Source: Rhodospirillales bacterium
Lineage (GTDB): Bacteria > Pseudomonadota > Alphaproteobacteria > ATCC43930 > CGMCC-115725
NCBI GenBank assembly: GCA_028288725.1
Contig: JAQGIC010000114.1
Location: 1-51,203, forward strand
Length of the DNA stretch: 51,203 nt
Reading direction: 5' to 3'
The notes beneath the pieces were generated by a model. That model was given only the letters and a program-made list of their open reading frames with translations, did no database searches and was not told the DNA's origin. The translations under genes and the position numbers were made by a program. Positions 1 through 7,922 of this stretch are shown here, piece after piece. Positions within the stretch are counted from its first letter, which is position 1. Every line of letters starts with the position of its first letter.

Positions 1-563
1 TGCCAGCCCCAGTTCTCGGTGAGATAGCCGCCGATGGTCGGTCCGATGGCGGGCGCAAACGTCGCGGAGATAGCAAACAGCGCCTGGCCGATCGGCTGCT
101 TCGCCTTTGGCAACAACGTGATGATCAGCGTGAACGCCAAGGGGATCAGCACGCCGCCGGTAAACCCCTGCACCGCGCGCAGCGCGATCATCTGCGGCAG
201 GTTTTGCGCGAGCGCGCAGGCCGCCGAGAACACCAGGAAGAGGACGGCGTTGGTCAGGAGGTAGATGCGGATCGAGAACACCTGGGCAAGCCAGCCGCTC
301 AGGGGGATCACCACGATCTCGGCGATCAAATAGGAGGTCGAGATCCAGCCGCCATCATCGATGCCCGCACCGATTCCGCCCTGAATGTCCGCAAGCGAGG
401 CATTGACGATCTGGATGTTGAGCACCGCCATGAATGCGCCAAGAGTGGCGCCGATCACCGCGAGCCAGGTTTTTGCGGAGACGGCGGGAGCCGCTGGAGC
501 TGCGGCGGTTGGTAGATCTTCGCTGGCAGGAATGCTGTCGACGGTGGTTTGCAGTATGGTCAT
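1..563 (-). CDS. emrB: DHA2-family MFS multidrug efflux pump (EmrB-like), N-terminal part only
   Basis: This is the inner-membrane proton-driven pump of a tripartite-type efflux system. Only about 187 N-terminal residues are in the window; the gene continues past base 1. The visible protein has a polar N-terminus of about 30 residues, then hydrophobic helices with hallmarks of 14-TM DHA2 pumps: an early QIVNASL segment, the WISTSYLIAE helix, RAVQGFTGG (motif near helix 4), and GPTIGGYLTENWGW (antiporter motif C region plus the conserved loop after it). The ATG at 563 lies 42 bases after the stop of the emrA-like gene, so the two are probably co-transcribed. The family exports hydrophobic drugs or uncouplers through a periplasmic adaptor; the substrate cannot be read from sequence. 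Family assignment is secure and the emrB symbol is by analogy. Confidence 0.88.
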   Translation of the reverse strand, partial: MTILQTTVDSIPASEDLPTAAAPAAPAVSAKTWLAVIGATLGAFMAVLNIQIVNASLADIQGGIGAGIDDGGWISTSYLIAEIVVIPLSGWLAQVFSIRIYLLTNAVLFLVFSAACALAQNLPQMIALRAVQGFTGGVLIPLAFTLIITLLPKAKQPIGQALFAISATFAPAIGPTIGGYLTENWGW

Positions 564-605
564 GATGTCTGCTCGCGTGCGAGGGCGCAGTTGTTCAGCT
601 GGGGG

Positions 606-1775
606 CTAAGGGCCGCGCGACGCGCGCCGCTTCTCGACTTCGCGCTTGGCGACCGCTGCCGACTTGGTGTTGACGGTCGGCACGGCCGACATGCCCGGGC
701 GCAGCAGGCCGTTCAGACTCTGGTCGTCGAGCACGATCTTCACGGGCACGCGCTGCACGATTTTGGTGAAATTGCCGGTCGCGTTGTCGGGCGGCAGCAG
801 CGCGAATTCCTGGCCACTCGCCGGGGCGACGCTGTCGACATGGCCGTGAAACTTCCGGCCCGGGAACATGTCGACTTCGACCTCGACCCCCTGCCCGGCG
901 TGGACGTCGGTCAGCTGCGTCTCTTTGTAGTTCGCGACGATGTACGCCTCGGCCGTCGGCACGACGGCCATCAGCTGCGTGCCGGCCTGGACATACTGCC
1001 CGACTCGCAGCGTGCGATTGGCGACCACGCCGTCGACCGACGCGACGATCGTCGTATAGGAGAGATTGAGTTCGGCCTGGGCCTGTGCCGCCTGATCATG
1101 GGCCAGCGCCGCCTGGGCATGGGCGAGATCGGCCTTTAGCAGATCGACCTGCTTCACGGCGGTCGTCAGCGCGGCGGTGTCACGGGCGACGCTGGCCCGG
1201 GCGACGGCAATGCGCGAGGCGGCCTGCTGCGCGTTCTGCACGCTACCGGCACCGGTGGACGCCAGGGAGGCGTAACGGCGATCGTCCTGCTCGGCGAAAG
1301 TCTGGTTCGCCTGGTCGACCGCGATCGTCGCCTTCGCCGCGTCGATGATCGACTGCTGCGTCTCGAGGGACGCCCGCTTGCTGGCGATGTCGGCCTCGGC
1401 GGCGGCGACATCGGCCTTGGATTGATCCAGCGCCGTCCGGTAGTCGCGGTCGTCGATATGGGCGAGGACCTGGCCGGCCTTGACCCGCTCGTTGTCACCA
1501 ACGAGCACCCGATCGAGATAGCCCGAGACCTTCGGGGCGACGGTCGTGTTGTCGGCCTGGACATAGGCATCGTCCGTCGAGACCTGGAAACGGCCGACCG
1601 TCCAATAGTCCCAGCCGAAATAGCCGGCGGCGCCCAGCATGAGCAGGCCCGCGCCGGCGAGCAGCGCCTTCCGCAAGGGCAGCTTCCTTGGGGCACCTGC
1701 CGTGCCGGCGGGCGCGTGGCCCATGGTCGTCAATGTCTGCGGATCGATTTCGAGCGAACTCGGATGCTTGGTCAT
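606..1775 (-). CDS. emrA: HlyD/EmrA-family periplasmic adaptor of multidrug efflux
   Basis: This 389-residue membrane fusion protein links an inner-membrane pump to an outer-membrane channel. A short cytoplasmic N-terminus is followed by one transmembrane anchor (about residues 35-53). Next comes the half-lipoyl motif TDDAYVQADNTTVAPKVSG, a long alanine-rich coiled-coil hairpin (about 105-210), and the second lipoyl half with the motif SVDGVVANRTLRVGQYV. The C-terminal barrel contains the typical VEVDMFPGRKFHGHVDSV stretch. The length is normal for EmrA. AAGGAG sits a few bases before the ATG at 1775. The gene lies directly upstream of the DHA2 pump and is divergent from a TetR regulator, the usual emrRAB-like layout. 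Confidence 0.93.
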   Translation of the reverse strand: MTKHPSSLEIDPQTLTTMGHAPAGTAGAPRKLPLRKALLAGAGLLMLGAAGYFGWDYWTVGRFQVSTDDAYVQADNTTVAPKVSGYLDRVLVGDNERVKAGQVLAHIDDRDYRTALDQSKADVAAAEADIASKRASLETQQSIIDAAKATIAVDQANQTFAEQDDRRYASLASTGAGSVQNAQQAASRIAVARASVARDTAALTTAVKQVDLLKADLAHAQAALAHDQAAQAQAELNLSYTTIVASVDGVVANRTLRVGQYVQAGTQLMAVVPTAEAYIVANYKETQLTDVHAGQGVEVEVDMFPGRKFHGHVDSVAPASGQEFALLPPDNATGNFTKIVQRVPVKIVLDDQSLNGLLRPGMSAVPTVNTKSAAVAKREVEKRRASRGP

Positions 1776-1835
1776 CGGACTTGCTCCTTGTCTGGTCGGC
1801 TGCTTCAGCCGCTGCAGCTTTCCGATTTACGAAAG

Positions 1836-1894
1836 TTGATAATTTCCCAAATAGGCCCTATATCTTCCCTGTCAATGGGAATTAGGAAAATATC
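1836..1894. promoter_or_regulatory. Divergent promoter/operator region between emrA and tetR
   Basis: On the plus strand TTGATA (1836-1841) and TATATC (1859-1864) are 17 bases apart and form a good sigma-70-type promoter for the TetR gene. On the minus strand TTGACA (complement of 1870-1875) can serve emrA, with a weak -10 (TATTTG, complement of 1848-1853). A perfect inverted repeat TTCCC-N7-GGGAA (1865-1881) overlaps the emrA -35. A wider pair, GATAATTTCC (1838-1847) and GGAAAATATC (1885-1894), is inverted with one mismatch. These are plausible TetR operators; the binding is inference. Confidence 0.5.
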
Positions 1895-1895
1895 T

Positions 1896-2543
1896 ATGGT
1901 CCAAAATTCGGAGATGGTCCGGCGTTCCCGTGGGCGGCCCCAGGTCCGCTCGGACGAAGAGACGCTCCGCGTCCTGATCGACGCGGCCGCCAAGGAATTT
2001 CCGGCGAACGGATATGCCGGAACCAGCATCGGCGCGGTGGCGCTTGCCGCCGGCGTCTCGACCAAGACGCTCTATCGTCTGATCGCGACCAAAGCGGAAT
2101 TGTTCGGCTTGGTCGTCACCGATCGGATCGGGCGGTTCATGCTCACGTTCGACGACAGCGCGTCCGACGGCGTGGATCCGGCAGCAGGGCTCGAGCGAAT
2201 CCTGATCGCCTATGGCACGCTCACGCTCGCGGACGAGACGATCGCGATCAATCGCCTGGTGATAGGCGAATGCGACCGCTTTCCGGAAATCGCGGCCATG
2301 TTCTATGAGAAAGCCATCCTCCCGACGGGCGACGCCATCGCGGCGTGGCTGACCCGCCAGTGCGCACGCGGGCTGATCCGGCTGGCCGATCCGCAGCGCG
2401 CCGCCGGCATGTTGCGCGGGATGATGATCATGGAGCCGCAGCGCGCCGCTACCCTGGGACGACGCGCTGCGCCCGACGAGAGAGAGATCGCGGAAAGAGC
2501 AAAAGCCTGCGCCGAGTTGTTTCTGAGCGGATGCCGGCGATAG
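1896..2543 (+). CDS. TetR/AcrR-family transcriptional repressor of the emrAB-like operon
   Basis: This 215-residue regulator has the N-terminal TetR DNA-binding fold. The helix-turn-helix spans about residues 44-63 (SIGAVALAAGVSTKTLYRLI) and is followed by the usual ATKAELF. The remaining ~145 residues form the helical ligand-binding and dimerisation domain. The reading frame is open far upstream, but ATG 1896 is chosen because AGGAAAA ends 8 bases before it and the text upstream is antisense to emrA; ATG 1875 is the alternative. Position and divergent orientation suggest it represses both itself and the efflux operon, with release by a pump substrate. That role is inferred from context. Confidence 0.88.
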   Translation: MVQNSEMVRRSRGRPQVRSDEETLRVLIDAAAKEFPANGYAGTSIGAVALAAGVSTKTLYRLIATKAELFGLVVTDRIGRFMLTFDDSASDGVDPAAGLERILIAYGTLTLADETIAINRLVIGECDRFPEIAAMFYEKAILPTGDAIAAWLTRQCARGLIRLADPQRAAGMLRGMMIMEPQRAATLGRRAAPDEREIAERAKACAELFLSGCRR

Positions 2544-2799
2544 GGGGAGTTCATGCGGACCGCCCCGCCGCGACGGTTGGTGAACGAGGCCGTGGGCAGC
2601 GGCGTCTGCCGTCAGCGCTGATCCTCGCGGACAGCCGGCCGAGCGGGCCGTCGAGCGTTACGTCGCCCGACACGAACCTGCCGCGCCCCGACGCCATATT
2701 CGATCAGGCCACGAAGTAGCGCTCCACTCCCCCGGCCTGGAACGAGAGCGAGGATGGTGCGGCCCGAGCCCGAATTTTCCGCACTGCGAAAATCAACGT
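2544..2799. other. Intergenic stretch without a convincing gene
   Basis: This is the first part of a 317-base gap between two TetR genes. The only coding-like item is a 22-codon frame, ATG 2553 to TGA at about 2621, that follows a strong GGGGGAG ribosome-binding sequence. It has no recognisable product and may be chance or a remnant. No long reading frame in either direction shows family motifs. The promoter-like part of the gap is listed separately. Confidence 0.4.
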
Positions 2800-2842
2800 T
2801 TGACAGGCCCCCGCAACTTACATCTCAATCGATATGTAACTT
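2800..2842 (+). promoter_or_regulatory. Promoter -35 and putative TetR operator upstream of the second tetR gene
   Basis: TTGACA at 2800-2805 is a perfect -35; the -10 is poor (CTCAAT or TCTCAA at 2823-2829). Immediately downstream lies an inverted repeat: AACTTACAT (2815-2823) and ATGTAACTT (2834-2842), 8 of 9 matching, 10-base spacer. It overlaps the expected -10 and start point, so a protein bound there would block transcription. It ends 18 bases before the GTG of the TetR gene, a typical autoregulatory operator position. Confidence 0.5.
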
Positions 2843-2860
2843 GCATCAGGCGGACAGCGA

Positions 2861-3478
2861 GTGGATCAGAGCATCAGGCGCAAGCAGATCGACCGGCGGA
2901 CCGAGACGCAAGCGCTGTTGATCGGCGCCGCGACCGATCTGCTTCGGACCGTCGGCTTTTCCGGCGCGTCGACGGCCGCGATCGCGAAGAGCGCGGGCCT
3001 CACGACCGGCGCTCTTCACCATCATTTCGCAACCAAGGAAGACCTGATGCTGAGCGTGCTCGATCGGTCTTCGGAACGCGTCCTGCGGCGGCTCGAGCAA
3101 CAGGATCACGTCACGGCGAGCGGGCGTATCGATGTGAAAAGCCTGATCGCCCATCTCTGGGAAGTCTACGGTGACCCGGGTTATTGGGCGGTCTGGGAGA
3201 TCATCATCGGCACGCGGGCGGACGAAGCATTTCACCGACGTATCGTCGAACATCGCCTGGAGGCGATGCGGGGCGTGCTGCATCCCTGGGTCAGGCGCCA
3301 CGTCCTCGCCGACACGGCCGAGCCGGAAATGCTGCCGCTGTTCGAGTTCATGCTCGTCGCCATCCGGGGCCTCAGCCTCGAACGGTTCCTGGACAAGGAC
3401 GCGGCCTATTTCGATCGCAATCTGAACCTCTTGGCGGAAATGGTCGGCCAGCGGCTGGCCCTGCTTCCGTCGAAGTAA
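2861..3478 (+). CDS. TetR/AcrR-family transcriptional regulator
   Basis: This 205-residue protein starts at GTG 2861. The helix-turn-helix is at about residues 37-56 (STAAIAKSAGLTTGALHHHF), followed by ATKEDLMLSVL as in many TetR proteins. The C-terminal ligand domain is not specific enough to name an effector. It lies 42 bases upstream of the MHS permease gene in the same direction, and an inverted repeat covers its promoter. It is therefore the likely autoregulated repressor of the operon starting here (permease, two deacylases, dppBCDF). Confidence 0.87.
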   Translation: MDQSIRRKQIDRRTETQALLIGAATDLLRTVGFSGASTAAIAKSAGLTTGALHHHFATKEDLMLSVLDRSSERVLRRLEQQDHVTASGRIDVKSLIAHLWEVYGDPGYWAVWEIIIGTRADEAFHRRIVEHRLEAMRGVLHPWVRRHVLADTAEPEMLPLFEFMLVAIRGLSLERFLDKDAAYFDRNLNLLAEMVGQRLALLPSK

Positions 3479-3520
3479 CTATCGCCAGTGAACTGACGAT
3501 CATAACCCAGGGAGTGGCGG

Positions 3521-4831
3521 ATGAGTGACGGCGTTGGATTCCAGGCATCGGCTCGCCCCGTTGCCGGCAGCGGCAAGGCGCGGACGCTCGTCGGCGGCGC
3601 CATCGGCCATTTCGTCGAATGGTACGACTGGTCGATCTACGGCTTTCTCGCCGGTATCTTTGCCGGCCAGATGTTCCCCGCGAACGATCCGACCGCTTCC
3701 CTGATCGCCAGCTTCTCCGCCTTCGCCATCGGCTTCATCGGACGGCCCATCGGCGCCATCGTGCTGTCGCCGCTCGCCGACAAATACGGCCGCCGCGTGA
3801 TGCTGTCGGCGACGATCATCATGGCCGGGCTCGGCAGCCTCGCCATGGCGCTGTGCCCGACCTACGCCCAGGTCGGCATTGCAGCACCGCTGCTCATCGT
3901 CGCCGCCCGCCTGCTGCAGGGCTTCTCCGCCGGCGGCGAGTACCAGATCGCCATCACCTTCCTCAACGAGCACGCCTCGGCGCGCAACCGCGCGTTCTCG
4001 GCCTCGCCCCAGCAGCTCTCGATCGGGCTTTCGGTGCTCGCCGCCACCGCCGTCTCGAGCCTGGTGACGAAGTATGTGGCGCCCGACGACCTCACCCAGT
4101 GGGGCTGGCGGATACCGTTCATGCTGGGCGCGGTCCTGTCCCTCGTCGGGGTCTATCTCCGGTCCGGCATCGCCGAAACGCCGTCCTTTCAAAAAATCCA
4201 GGACGGACAGGCGATGAGTACCCGGTCGATCCTGGCGTCGCTCCTCCAATTTCCCCGGGAAATCTTCATCGTCTTCGTCGTCCAGATCAATTCGCTGCAA
4301 TATTACCTCTGGATGATCTTCCTGCCGACCTACGCCAATCTGGTCGGCGGGCTCGATCGCGCCTCGGGCTTCCTGGGCGGGGTGCTGGGCAGCGTCGCCT
4401 ATTGCATCGGCGTGCCGCTGTTCGCCTTCATCTCGGACCGGATCGGCCGCAAGCCGTTCCTGATCGGGGCCGCCGCCTGCTTCCTCGTCTTCACGTATCC
4501 GCTCCTCTCGATGCTGGCGGTGCCGGCGCTCGGTTTCGGCACTTTCGCCTTCGTTGCCGTAGCCGGCGCCCTGATCGTCTCGCTCAACAATGCCGTGCTC
4601 GGCACCGTCTTCGCCGAGCTGTTCCCGACGCGGGTCCGCACGTCGGGCATCGGCATTCCCTACGCGGTCTGCGGCGCGATTTTCGGTGGGACCGCGCCGG
4701 TCATCGCGACATGGCTACAGCAGATGGGCGGCCCGCTCTACATCGCGCTCTACGTGATGCTCGTCTCCGTCATCACGCTCGCAACGCACATCCTGCTGAC
4801 GCCGGAGACGCGCGGCAGGGCGCTCGACTGA
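3521..4831 (+). CDS. MHS-family MFS metabolite:proton symporter
   Basis: This 436-residue, 12-TM permease belongs to the metabolite:H+ symporter branch of the MFS (relatives carry citrate, alpha-ketoglutarate, proline/betaine, shikimate and dicarboxylates). Visible signatures are HFVEWYDWSIYGF at residues 30-42, GFIGRPIGAIVLSPLADKYGRR (MFS motif A), RLLQGFSAGGE near helix 4, and the second-half SDRIGRKP loop. AGGGAG stands just before the ATG at 3521. It heads the metabolic part of an operon with an acetylpolyamine-amidohydrolase-like enzyme, so a charged small molecule is likely. The exact substrate cannot be deduced. Confidence 0.88.
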   Translation: MSDGVGFQASARPVAGSGKARTLVGGAIGHFVEWYDWSIYGFLAGIFAGQMFPANDPTASLIASFSAFAIGFIGRPIGAIVLSPLADKYGRRVMLSATIIMAGLGSLAMALCPTYAQVGIAAPLLIVAARLLQGFSAGGEYQIAITFLNEHASARNRAFSASPQQLSIGLSVLAATAVSSLVTKYVAPDDLTQWGWRIPFMLGAVLSLVGVYLRSGIAETPSFQKIQDGQAMSTRSILASLLQFPREIFIVFVVQINSLQYYLWMIFLPTYANLVGGLDRASGFLGGVLGSVAYCIGVPLFAFISDRIGRKPFLIGAAACFLVFTYPLLSMLAVPALGFGTFAFVAVAGALIVSLNNAVLGTVFAELFPTRVRTSGIGIPYAVCGAIFGGTAPVIATWLQQMGGPLYIALYVMLVSVITLATHILLTPETRGRALD

Positions 4832-4876
4832 CCGGCAGCGCCCGTCGCCATCATTCATAAGGAAAAGGATCGCCCG

Positions 4877-5905
4877 ATGCTCGTCGTTCATCATCCGGAC
4901 CAGCGGCTCCACGACCCGGACCAGGTCTTCCGGACCGGGAAGTTCATCGCCCAGCCGGACCGTGCCGAGCGCTACGACATCTTCCTCGGCATCGTGCGGC
5001 GGGACCGGCACGAGATCGTCGAAGCACCGCTGAACCGGGCCGAGGCGGTCACCGAGGTCCACGATCCGGCCTACGTCGAATTCCTCAAGGGGGTCTACCG
5101 GCGCTGGATCGCCCATCCGGACTACGGTCCGGTTGTCGTTCCGAACGTCCATCCGACGCACCGCATGCACAAGAAGCCGACCGAGTTGCTGGGCGAGCTC
5201 GGCTGGTACAGCAACTCGACCTCCTGCCCGATCACCGAAGGCACCTGGCCCGCGATCTTCGCCAGCACCCAGGCCGCGGTTCACGGCGCCGACCGCCTGG
5301 CGTCGGCGGATACCCCGATCTACGCGCTCTGCCGCCCGCCCGGCCATCACGCCTATCCGGACCTGATGACGGGCGTCTGCTATCTCAACAATGCCGCCAT
5401 CGCCGCCCAGCAATTGACCAAACGCTTCGGCAAAGTCGCGATCATCGATATCGACGTGCATCATTGCAACGGCACCCAGTTCATCTTCTGGGACCGGCCG
5501 GACGTGCTGGTCTGCTCGATCCATGTCGATCCCCGCCTGACCGCGCCCTACTACGCCGGTTACGCCGACGAGATCGGCGACGGTGCCGGCAAGGGCACGA
5601 ATTTCAACCAGCCGCTGCCCTGGGCCACGCCGGACTCGGCCTGGCTGCAGGCTGTCGACGCGGCGGCGGCCAGGATCCGCGGCTTCATGCCGGGCGCACT
5701 GGTTGTCTCGCTGGGCTTCGATGCGGGCGAGCACGACCCGGTCGCCGCCTTCAAGATCACCGATCACGGCTTCGCCGAAGCCGGCAGGAGGCTTTCGGCA
5801 TTGAACTACCCGACGCTGCTGGTGCAGGAAGGCGGCTATCTCAGCCCGTCGCTCGGTGGCTATCTCGGTAGCTTCCTCCGCGCCTTCGAAGAAATCGCCG
5901 CTTAA
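4877..5905 (+). CDS. Histone-deacetylase-superfamily amidohydrolase (acetylpolyamine aminohydrolase-like)
   Basis: This 342-residue zinc hydrolase is of the arginase/deacetylase fold and cleaves an acetyl-amide. Family motifs are intact: RPPGHHA with the catalytic His pair 157-158, DIDVHHCNGTQ with the expected zinc ligands Asp193 and His195, SLGFDAGEHDP with Asp282 as third ligand, and QEGGY with Tyr321 as the expected transition-state tyrosine. Length and the Tyr/loop pattern fit bacterial acetylpolyamine aminohydrolases, which deacetylate N-acetylputrescine, N-acetylcadaverine and similar compounds. It sits 45 bases after the MHS permease and 21 bases before a second deacylase. Specificity for acetylated polyamines is inferred from family; other N-acetylated amines are possible. 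Confidence 0.9.
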   Translation: MLVVHHPDQRLHDPDQVFRTGKFIAQPDRAERYDIFLGIVRRDRHEIVEAPLNRAEAVTEVHDPAYVEFLKGVYRRWIAHPDYGPVVVPNVHPTHRMHKKPTELLGELGWYSNSTSCPITEGTWPAIFASTQAAVHGADRLASADTPIYALCRPPGHHAYPDLMTGVCYLNNAAIAAQQLTKRFGKVAIIDIDVHHCNGTQFIFWDRPDVLVCSIHVDPRLTAPYYAGYADEIGDGAGKGTNFNQPLPWATPDSAWLQAVDAAAARIRGFMPGALVVSLGFDAGEHDPVAAFKITDHGFAEAGRRLSALNYPTLLVQEGGYLSPSLGGYLGSFLRAFEEIAA

Positions 5906-5926
5906 GTGCTTTGGAGAAACGTCGCC

Positions 5927-6856
5927 ATGGACGCACTGCCCATCCTGCGGACGGGACACCCCCGCACCGAACACGGCTTCATCCGACCGATCGACGGCGT
6001 CGAAATCCCATTTGCCCTCATCGAGGGCGAGAAGCCCGGCCCCTGCCTGCTCGTGACGGCCGGAGTCCATGCCTCGGAATATTGCTCGATCGAGGCGGCC
6101 CTGCGCCTGATGAAGCGGTCGCCCGCCGGATTGGCCGGGACGATCCTGGTGCTGCCGATCCTCAACATGTCGGGCTTTGGCCGGCGCAGCATCTATGTCA
6201 TGCCGCAGGACGGCCGGAATCTGAACCGGATGTTCCCCGGCAAACCGGACGGGAGCGTCAGCGAGCGCCTGGCCGACTGGCTGGTCACGAAAGTCTATCC
6301 GCAGGCGGATGCCTACCTGGACCTCCATGGCGGCGACCTCAGCGAGGCGCTCCAGCCTTTCACGCTGTTCCCTCGCGACAGCGAAGAGTCCAAGGCGCTC
6401 GCGATCGCCTTCGGCCTGCCCGTCGCGGTCTCGGCCGGCGGCGAGGGTTATACCATCAATGCCGCCGGCCGGCTGGGCGTGCCCAGCATCATCGCCGAAG
6501 TCGGCGGCAACGGCATCTGGGACGAGGCGAGCGTCGATGAATTGACGGCCGGCATCGACCGGGTCCTGCATCACCTCGGCATGGCGGACCGTTCCGGATA
6601 CCCACCGCCCGAGGCCACGCCCCGGATCGTCACCATGTGGGTACCGGCCGCGACGGCCGACGGCTTGTGGTACCCGCTGAGGCAGTTGGGCGACACCGTC
6701 ACGGCGGGCGACGTGCTGGGCGAGATCCGGGACGTCTTCGGCACGGTTCTTGAAGCGGTGAAGGCCAGAGACGACGGCGTCCTCCTCTACAAGCTCAGCA
6801 GCCTCGCCGTAAATCGGGGCGAGGCGTTGCTGGGGACCGGGACGCCGCTCGGTTGA
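5927..6856 (+). CDS. Succinylglutamate desuccinylase/aspartoacylase-family zinc deacylase
   Basis: This 309-residue M14-like deacylase hydrolyses N-acyl amino acids or related amides. The zinc-site pattern is present: GVHASEY (His48, Glu51) and LDLHGGD (His134). The substrate-binding DGRNLNRMFPG (about 95-105) is also there, and the C-terminal region (about 215-300) forms the usual lipoyl-like beta domain. An upstream GTG (5906) directly after the previous stop is possible, but ATG 5927 has GGAGA about ten bases before it. DoeB/EutE of ectoine breakdown and AstE belong to this family, but no other ectoine or arginine-succinyl genes are present, so the substrate is unknown. The pairing with an HDAC-like amidohydrolase suggests two-step removal of N-acyl groups. 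Confidence 0.88.
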   Translation: MDALPILRTGHPRTEHGFIRPIDGVEIPFALIEGEKPGPCLLVTAGVHASEYCSIEAALRLMKRSPAGLAGTILVLPILNMSGFGRRSIYVMPQDGRNLNRMFPGKPDGSVSERLADWLVTKVYPQADAYLDLHGGDLSEALQPFTLFPRDSEESKALAIAFGLPVAVSAGGEGYTINAAGRLGVPSIIAEVGGNGIWDEASVDELTAGIDRVLHHLGMADRSGYPPPEATPRIVTMWVPAATADGLWYPLRQLGDTVTAGDVLGEIRDVFGTVLEAVKARDDGVLLYKLSSLAVNRGEALLGTGTPLG

Positions 6857-6917
6857 GCTTTCCCCGGAGACACCCTGCTGCGATGTGCCCGATCCGCCCG
6901 CTTCGAAGCCTGACGCG

Positions 6918-7922
6918 ATGACGCGCTATGTCATCGGCCGGCTCGGCCAGCTCGTGCTCGTCCTGATCGGCGTCAGCGTCATCGTGTTCTTTACGATGCA
7001 CGTGCTGCCGGGCGACGTCGCGACCCTGTTGCTGGGCGAACGGGCGACGGCGGAACAGCTTGTCAGCCTGCGCCACCAACTGGGCCTCGATCAGCCGGTC
7101 GTGGTGCAATATGCCGATTTCGCGCTGGAGGCGGCCCGCGGCGACCTCGGCACGTCGCTGCGCAGCAACCATACCGCGCTGGCCGACGTCTGGACCGCCT
7201 TTCCCGTTACCTTGCAACTCGCCCTCTCGGCCCTGTTGCTCGCGACCCTGATCGGCGTGCCGATCGGCGTGGTCGCCGGCACCCGGGCGGGCGGCATGCT
7301 GGACAACGTCCTGATGACCGCGACCCTGTTCGGCGTCTCCATGCCGATCTTCTGGCTCGGGCTGATGCTTCTCCTGCTGTTCGGCGCGGGGCTCGGCTGG
7401 CTGCCGATCGGCGGATTGATGCCGGTCGGGCTCGATGCGCCGCGTGTCACCGGCATGACGGTGATCGACAGCCTGATCGCCGGCCGCGCCGATCTGATCG
7501 CCGCCAGCCTGCGCCATCTGACGCTTCCGGCGGTCACGCTCGCGACCATCCCCCTCGCCATGATCGCGCGCGTCACGCGCTCGGAGATGCTGGCCACCGC
7601 GACGCTCGACCATGTGCGCACGGCGCGCGCCAAGGGCATGACCGAACGCCGGGTCATCCTCCGCCACATCCTGCGCAACGCGCTCATCCCGATCGTGACC
7701 GTGATCGGCCTGCAGCTCGGCCTGCTGCTGTCCGGCGCCGTGCTGACCGAGACGATCTTCTCGCTGCCCGGCCTCGGTCGGCTGATGGTCGACAGCATCC
7801 TGTCGCGCGACTATCCGGTCGTGCAGGCCGGCGCGCTGTTCATCGCGGGGGTGTTCGTGCTGGTCAATCTGCTGGTCGATCTCAGCTATGGCCTGCTCGA
7901 CCCCCGGATCCGCCGCTCGTGA
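6918..7922 (+). CDS. dppB: Dipeptide/oligopeptide-type ABC transporter permease, DppB-like
   Basis: This inner-membrane permease (334 residues from ATG 6918) begins with the classic MTRYVIGRLGQLVLVLIGVS helix. It has a long periplasmic loop, five further helices and the EAA-loop DHVRTARAKGMTERRVILRHILRNALIP that docks on the ATPase. The end LLDPRIR is typical of DppB. GTG 6885 would add 11 residues; ATG 6918 gives the usual family N-terminus. It overlaps dppC by four bases (GTGA). With dppC, dppD and dppF it forms a complete type I peptide importer. Confidence 0.92.
   Translation: MTRYVIGRLGQLVLVLIGVSVIVFFTMHVLPGDVATLLLGERATAEQLVSLRHQLGLDQPVVVQYADFALEAARGDLGTSLRSNHTALADVWTAFPVTLQLALSALLLATLIGVPIGVVAGTRAGGMLDNVLMTATLFGVSMPIFWLGLMLLLLFGAGLGWLPIGGLMPVGLDAPRVTGMTVIDSLIAGRADLIAASLRHLTLPAVTLATIPLAMIARVTRSEMLATATLDHVRTARAKGMTERRVILRHILRNALIPIVTVIGLQLGLLLSGAVLTETIFSLPGLGRLMVDSILSRDYPVVQAGALFIAGVFVLVNLLVDLSYGLLDPRIRRS

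Noticed and set aside
4715-6574. A 619-codon minus-strand open frame opposite the two deacylase genes
   Set aside because: Antisense shadow; both plus-strand genes have intact zinc-site motifs.
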